This document shows positions 40,241-43,600 of a stretch of 43,600 nucleotides of DNA, in pieces. The stretch lies in contig JAFUQS010000064.1 in assembly GCA_017472225.1 (NCBI GenBank), forward strand, positions 1 to 43,600, in the 5' to 3' direction. Source of the stretch: Clostridia bacterium (GTDB taxonomy: Bacteria; Bacillota; Clostridia; Oscillospirales; Acutalibacteraceae). Numbering within the stretch: the stretch's first letter is position 1; each line of letters starts with the position of its first letter. The notes below the pieces were generated by a model. That model was not told the DNA's origin. It did not search any database and was given only the letters and a program-made list of their open reading frames with translations. The position numbers and the translations under genes are program-made.

Positions 40241-40843
40241 TTACAAAATGCGTCTTCCCTCAAGTGCCTTTGAAAGTGTTACCTCATCGGCATATTCAAG
40301 ATCTGCTCCGACAGGAACACCGTAAGCAAGGCGGCTGACCTTGATACCCATAGGCTTGAGAAGTCTTGAAATATACATAGCTGTGGCTTCTCCCTCAACG
40401 GTAGGATTGGTTGCCATAATGACTTCTTCAATTCTGCCGTCGGAAAGTCTTGCTAAAAGCTCCTTGATTGTGATATCCTCAGGGCCGATGCCGTTCATGG
40501 GTGAAATTACACCGTGAAGTACATGGTAGGTACCCTCAAATTCGTGAGTTCTTTCAAATGCCATAACATCTCTCGGGTCCTCAACAACACAAACTATGCT
40601 TTCGTCACGCCTTCCGCTTTTACAGATAGGGCAAAGCTCGTCTTCCGCAAGATTGCAGCAGCGTGAACATTGCTTGATTTTTTCGTGTGCCGTCAATATT
40701 GCCTGAGAAAATGCCTGCGCTTCTTCTTTTTTCAGATTCAGCACATAAAAAGCCAACCTTTGAGCGCTCTTGTGCCCTATTCCGGGCATACGCTCAAACT
40801 GCTCAACAAGGCGGGCAAGTGAGGCTACATTATATCCAGCCAT
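40241..40843 (-). CDS. recR: Recombination protein RecR
   Basis: The 200-residue protein has the N-terminal helix-hairpin-helix ([20 protein letters not shown]), a zinc-finger [16 protein letters not shown] near 57-72, and a TOPRIM domain ([13 protein letters not shown], later [20 protein letters not shown]). It acts with RecF/RecO to load RecA at gaps. Its start shares one base with the ybaB stop, the classic dnaX-ybaB-recR arrangement. Confidence 0.97.
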   Translation of the reverse strand: MAGYNVASLARLVEQFERMPGIGHKSAQRLAFYVLNLKKEEAQAFSQAILTAHEKIKQCSRCCNLAEDELCPICKSGRRDESIVCVVEDPRDVMAFERTHEFEGTYHVLHGVISPMNGIGPEDITIKELLARLSDGRIEEVIMATNPTVEGEATAMYISRLLKPMGIKVSRLAYGVPVGADLEYADEVTLSKALEGRRIL

Positions 40844-41178
40844 CAGAAGGGAAGATTAAGTCCGCCCTTAGCGGCGTTCATTGCCTGTTCCATTGCATCG
40901 TCTGCTTTTCTCATAGCTTCATTTGTTGCAGCTATAATAAGGTCAGCGAGCATATCGGCATCATCAGGGTCAATAACATCGGGCTGCATTTTGATGCTCT
41001 TTACCTCATGGGCACCGGAAACTGTAACTTCAACAGCTCCGCCGCCTGCCGATGCGGTGAATTCACTTGCTTCAATTTCAGCCTGCTTTTGCTCAATCTG
41101 AGCCTGCATTTCCTGAATTTTTTTCATCATTGCCATCTGTCCGCCACCTGCGGCCTGTCCGGGAATTCTTGCTTTCAT
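40843..41178 (-). CDS. ybaB: YbaB/EbfC-type nucleoid-associated protein
   Basis: A 111-residue protein with the alternating helix ([20 protein letters not shown]) and beta segment ([20 protein letters not shown]) of the YbaB family, then a helical C-terminus. It binds DNA as a dimer. The Gly/Gln-rich N-terminal lead ([14 protein letters not shown]) is typical of clostridial members. Located between dnaX and recR. Confidence 0.95.
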   Translation of the reverse strand: MKARIPGQAAGGGQMAMMKKIQEMQAQIEQKQAEIEASEFTASAGGGAVEVTVSGAHEVKSIKMQPDVIDPDDADMLADLIIAATNEAMRKADDAMEQAMNAAKGGLNLPF

Positions 41179-41240
41179 TTTTATGTCTCCTTTAATATAG
41201 TAAATTTCCTTTTTGATTATACATAAACTCCGATATTAAA

Positions 41241-42938
41241 TCAAGGCTTTACATCAACATTTATACCCATACTGCGGGCATTACTGATAAGATTTTCCAA
41301 GGGATCTTTTTTCACCTTCTGTGTTGCATTTGCATTTTCCGCCTGAGCACCGTTATATACACCCAAGCGGTATTTTTTACCTGTCACCCTCATAATAGCT
41401 TCCTTGACATCCTTTGCATTTCTGCCTGCCTTGATGAAGGAATTAAGGGTGGGGTTATCGCTTTTTATGAGCACAAAATCTCCTTTGATAACTGCCTGAG
41501 AGTTAACGAGAACACCCCACAGGGGCATATTGGTTTTCATAAGCTCGGACAATACCTCCGCCCATTGAATGTTCTCCTCCTGAGGTGCCGTTCCCGATAT
41601 AGGCTCTGCAGGAACAGTCTGCATCTCAGCGGGAGCAGTGTCAAACATCGGATATGCTTCCTCTGCCGTCGGTTCCGCAGGCAAATCAAAGGCTGTGCTG
41701 AAAATTGCAGCAGCTTCCTTCACCGGCTCCTCCTTTTTCGGCTCTGCAGGAGCTTCCGACTTAGTCTGAACAGTCTCCTTCACAGTAAAGCTGCCTGTTT
41801 TAAGCTTGAATTCAATGTCTGCGATACGGCTGAGGATTGAATCTGTATCCGCACTCAGACTCGGTGTTGACATTTTAATGAAGGTCATTTCCGTTTCTAT
41901 GCGGCGGTTTACTCCCCTTTTTATATTTGCCATGCATTCCTGCAAAAGTCCGATTGCAGAAAGGATACCCTCCAATGTGAAGCCTGAGCTTTGAGATTTA
42001 TAGCTTTCAAGCTCTTCATCCGTGCAAACCACAAGGCCCTCACTGCTTCTCACTGTTTTAACAATCATGAGGCTGCGGAAGTGGTTGATCATATCAGCGC
42101 AAAGACGCTCCATATCACAGGAATCCTGATACAAATCACTTATCAGCTTCAATGCGGCGGCTGAATCCTTGTTTCTCACTGCATCAGCAAGGGCAAAAAG
42201 ATGATCCTTGCCTGTCATACCTGCAACGGAAACCACAATATCAGCCGTTATGTGCTTGCCGTGGCCCGTACACTGATCAAGAAGTGAAAGTGCATCTCTC
42301 ATGCCGCCATCGGCAATTCTTGCAATGAGTGAGGCTGCCTCCTCGTCAATCGTGAAGCCCTCGCTCTGTGCAATATAGTTCATTCTTTCGCTCATGGCTT
42401 CGGGAGTGACACGCTTGAAATCAAAACGCTGACAGCGTGAAAGAATAGTGACAGGCAGCTTGTGTACCTCCGTTGTGGCAAGGATAAACTTAACATGTGC
42501 CGGCGGCTCTTCAAGGGTTTTGAGAAGAGCATTGAAAGCACCGATTGATAGCATATGTACCTCGTCTATGATGTACACCCTGTATTTACATGAAGCGGGA
42601 GTGAAGTTGATCTCCTCACGGATGTCTCTGATATTTTCAACGCCGTTGTTACTTGCAGCGTCAATTTCAACAACATCCAGAATCGCACCGGACTCAAGTC
42701 CCTTACAGATTTCACATTCGTTGCAGGGATTTCCGTCAACCGGATTAAGGCAGTTGACCGCCTTTGAGAGAATTTTGGCGCAAGTTGTTTTACCCGTACC
42801 TCTTGAGCCCGTGAAAAGATAGGCATGGGAGAGCTTACCCGTTTCAATCTCTTTTGAAAGGGTTGTTGTGATATGATTCTGACCCACGACATCGGAAAAA
42901 ACCTTGGGTCTGTATTTTCTGTATAACACCTGATACAT
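41241..42938 (-). CDS. dnaX: DNA polymerase III subunits gamma and tau
   Basis: The 565-residue protein begins with MYQVLYRKYRPKVFSDVVGQ and has a Walker A GSRGTGKTTCAK near 44, a zinc site CLNPVDGNPCNECEICKG near 64-81, and Walker B/sensor elements VYIIDEVHML and ATTEVHKLPVTILSRCQR. The clamp-loader collar domain follows. A Glu/Pro/Ala-rich linker (about 385-450) leads to a C-terminal tau-like domain. RBS TAAGGAGAG. It is preceded by SRP RNA, probably on the same transcript. Confidence 0.97.
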   Translation of the reverse strand: MYQVLYRKYRPKVFSDVVGQNHITTTLSKEIETGKLSHAYLFTGSRGTGKTTCAKILSKAVNCLNPVDGNPCNECEICKGLESGAILDVVEIDAASNNGVENIRDIREEINFTPASCKYRVYIIDEVHMLSIGAFNALLKTLEEPPAHVKFILATTEVHKLPVTILSRCQRFDFKRVTPEAMSERMNYIAQSEGFTIDEEAASLIARIADGGMRDALSLLDQCTGHGKHITADIVVSVAGMTGKDHLFALADAVRNKDSAAALKLISDLYQDSCDMERLCADMINHFRSLMIVKTVRSSEGLVVCTDEELESYKSQSSGFTLEGILSAIGLLQECMANIKRGVNRRIETEMTFIKMSTPSLSADTDSILSRIADIEFKLKTGSFTVKETVQTKSEAPAEPKKEEPVKEAAAIFSTAFDLPAEPTAEEAYPMFDTAPAEMQTVPAEPISGTAPQEENIQWAEVLSELMKTNMPLWGVLVNSQAVIKGDFVLIKSDNPTLNSFIKAGRNAKDVKEAIMRVTGKKYRLGVYNGAQAENANATQKVKKDPLENLISNARSMGINVDVKP

Positions 42939-42980
42939 ACTGACTCTCCTTACTATAAAAATAAGTAAGACACATTACCT

Positions 42981-43100
42981 TGGTCATACAGCAGCAGGCT
43001 TTGACTGTGTCGCACAGACTTTCCACTTAATGCTGCTCGGTTCCCCGCCTGACATGGTTCGCGGCGTACTGTCGCACAGGACCCACGGCTGTATGACCAA
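42981..43100 (-). ncRNA. ffs: Signal recognition particle RNA (small bacterial type)
   Basis: About 120 nt on the minus strand with the ends TTGGTCATACAGC and GCTGTATGACCAA fully paired. Helix 8 reads ATGTCAGG-CGG-GGAA-CCG-AGCAGCA: the GGAA tetraloop, the GTCAGG strand and the AGCAGC strand that bind Ffh are all conserved, with the UCC/GGA pair replaced by CGG/CCG. The location just upstream of dnaX is usual in Firmicutes. No Alu domain is evident, so it is the small 4.5S-like form. Confidence 0.94.
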
Positions 43101-43148
43101 AACAAAGTATCTTACTCTTTCATGAAGCTATTTTTATATAGCCTTGTT

Positions 43149-43177
43149 ATTATAATATAAAACAACAAGAAAATCAA
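43149..43177 (-). promoter_or_regulatory. Promoter of SRP RNA (and probably dnaX-ybaB-recR-smpB)
   Basis: TTGATT (43,172-43,177), 17-base spacer, TATAAT (43,149-43,154) on the minus strand. It implies a ~40-nt 5' extension on the SRP RNA that would be trimmed. Confidence 0.75.
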
Positions 43178-43188
43178 GAGATTTTTAA

Positions 43189-43207
43189 AAAAAGCCGTTG
43201 GCTTTTT
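43189..43207. terminator. Short bidirectional terminator-like hairpin
   Basis: AAAAAGCC-GTT-GGCTTTTT with A/T tracts on each side, upstream of the SRP promoter; probably ends a transcript coming from the right. Confidence 0.6.
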
Positions 43208-43326
43208 AAATCGGAAATACAGAACGAAGGGTCATTCCTGTTGTACCCCATTTATTTTGATATAACAAACTGCTTGCCTGCAAAGTAAAACAGTTAAAGA
43301 TAAAAGCGAAGGTAAATATATTTTGA
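43208..43326. other. Intergenic sequence without recognisable gene
   Basis: No supported frame. The last 30 bases (GATAAAAGCGAAGGTAAATA...) match the lead-in to the repeat cluster at 27,952, so they belong to the same repeated unit. Confidence 0.5.
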
Positions 43327-43600
43327 GTAGACAGTAGTCAGGGGTCAGTAGTCAGGGTGCCTTCGGCACAGGATAAGTAGCACCTTGACAGTTACAAATC
43401 AACATTCAAGGGTTGATAATATGACTTTGCCCGATAAAAAGGACGCCCCTTTTCAGTAGACAGTAGTCAGGAGTCAGTGGTCAGGGTGCCTTCGGCACAG
43501 GATAAGTAGCACCTAGACAGTTACAAATAAACATTCAAAGGTTGATAATATGACTTTGCCCGATAAAAAGGACGCCCCTTTTCAGTAGACAGTAGTCAGG
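43327..43600. repeat. 129-bp tandem repeat, two full copies plus a third cut by the window edge
   Basis: The unit starts GTAGACAGTAGTCAGG (43,327; 43,456; 43,585, exact period 129). It contains a CAGTAGTCAGG cluster, a hairpin GTGC-CTTCGG-CAC with a UUCG-type loop, then CAGGATAAGTAGCACCT, a segment with TCAAC...GTTGATAATATGAC and CGATAAAAAGGACGCCCC. The two copies differ at only about five positions. No coding frame spans them. Confidence 0.9.

Noticed and set aside
41690-41770. Programmed -1 frameshift in dnaX (AAAAAG followed by GAGGAG)
   Set aside because: On the coding strand the zero-frame codons are CCG AAA AAG, so the heptamer is G AAA AAG, and the P-site tRNA would re-pair poorly after slipping. 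No strong downstream stem was found, although a -1 stop does occur about 15 codons later.
43327-43600. CRISPR array
   Set aside because: The repeated unit is a contiguous 129 bp with nearly identical content throughout; there are no alternating short repeats and unique spacers, and no cas genes in the window.

Overview
This window looks like chromosome from a strictly anaerobic Firmicute of class Clostridia, probably a gut or rumen Oscillospiraceae/Ruminococcaceae-type organism; that placement is inferred. The support is a phenylalanine T-box leader, a THF riboswitch before a folT-type ECF S component, a small SRP RNA directly upstream of dnaX-ybaB-recR, strong AGGAGG ribosome binding sites, many TTGACA-17-TATAAT promoters, and a soluble iron-sulfur flavoenzyme metabolism. 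No plasmid or phage genes are visible. The only mobile DNA is the end of an IS3-family element at the left edge, plus several families of short intergenic repeats.

Positions 1-12,770 (minus strand) hold the most striking locus. One apparent transcript, starting near 12,538 and ending at the hairpin at 1,874-1,905, encodes HdrB, HdrC, HdrA, an MvhD/FlxD-like protein, FlxC-, FlxB- and FlxA-like subunits, then a soluble fumarate reductase (FrdB, FrdA), the two-subunit Fe-S fumarase and a small PQ-loop membrane protein. No hydrogenase, no DsrC and no membrane anchor for the fumarate reductase lies between them. I infer an NADH-oxidising, flavin-bifurcating Flx-Hdr complex that may deliver its high-potential electrons to fumarate while reducing ferredoxin; fumarase would supply fumarate from malate. 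Downstream, an ArsB/NhaD/SLC13-type permease has its own promoter and a roughly 200-nt leader that can fold as a three-way junction with a terminator and a competing antiterminator. I do not recognise this leader as a known riboswitch.

Positions 12,771-19,355 are a D-glucuronate catabolic operon (uxaC, uxuA, SDR-type fructuronate reductase, KDPG aldolase, KDG kinase) with a divergent AraC-type regulator. ATTGTT repeats lie between them. Positions 19,426-21,606 encode a secreted FnIII / cell-wall-binding / transglutaminase-like protein with an internal 174-codon duplication. Positions 21,759-26,872 contain pheST with its T-box, a small anchored protein, and folT with its THF riboswitch and an RBS-sequestering hairpin.

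Positions 26,900-28,135 carry an MGMT-type protein and about 850 bp of non-coding repeats. After these come an acyltransferase and an alpha/beta hydrolase, then a DUF5685 / J-domain / membrane protein cluster on the plus strand. Next are a large secreted SGNH hydrolase with eight Big_2 domains, a DD-carboxypeptidase homologue lacking the catalytic serine, and a metallophosphoesterase with an unusual leader. Positions 38,500-43,210 are the RNA and replication housekeeping block: tmRNA (ssrA), an XRE regulator, smpB, recR, ybaB, dnaX and SRP RNA. The right edge is a 129-bp tandem repeat that runs out of the window.
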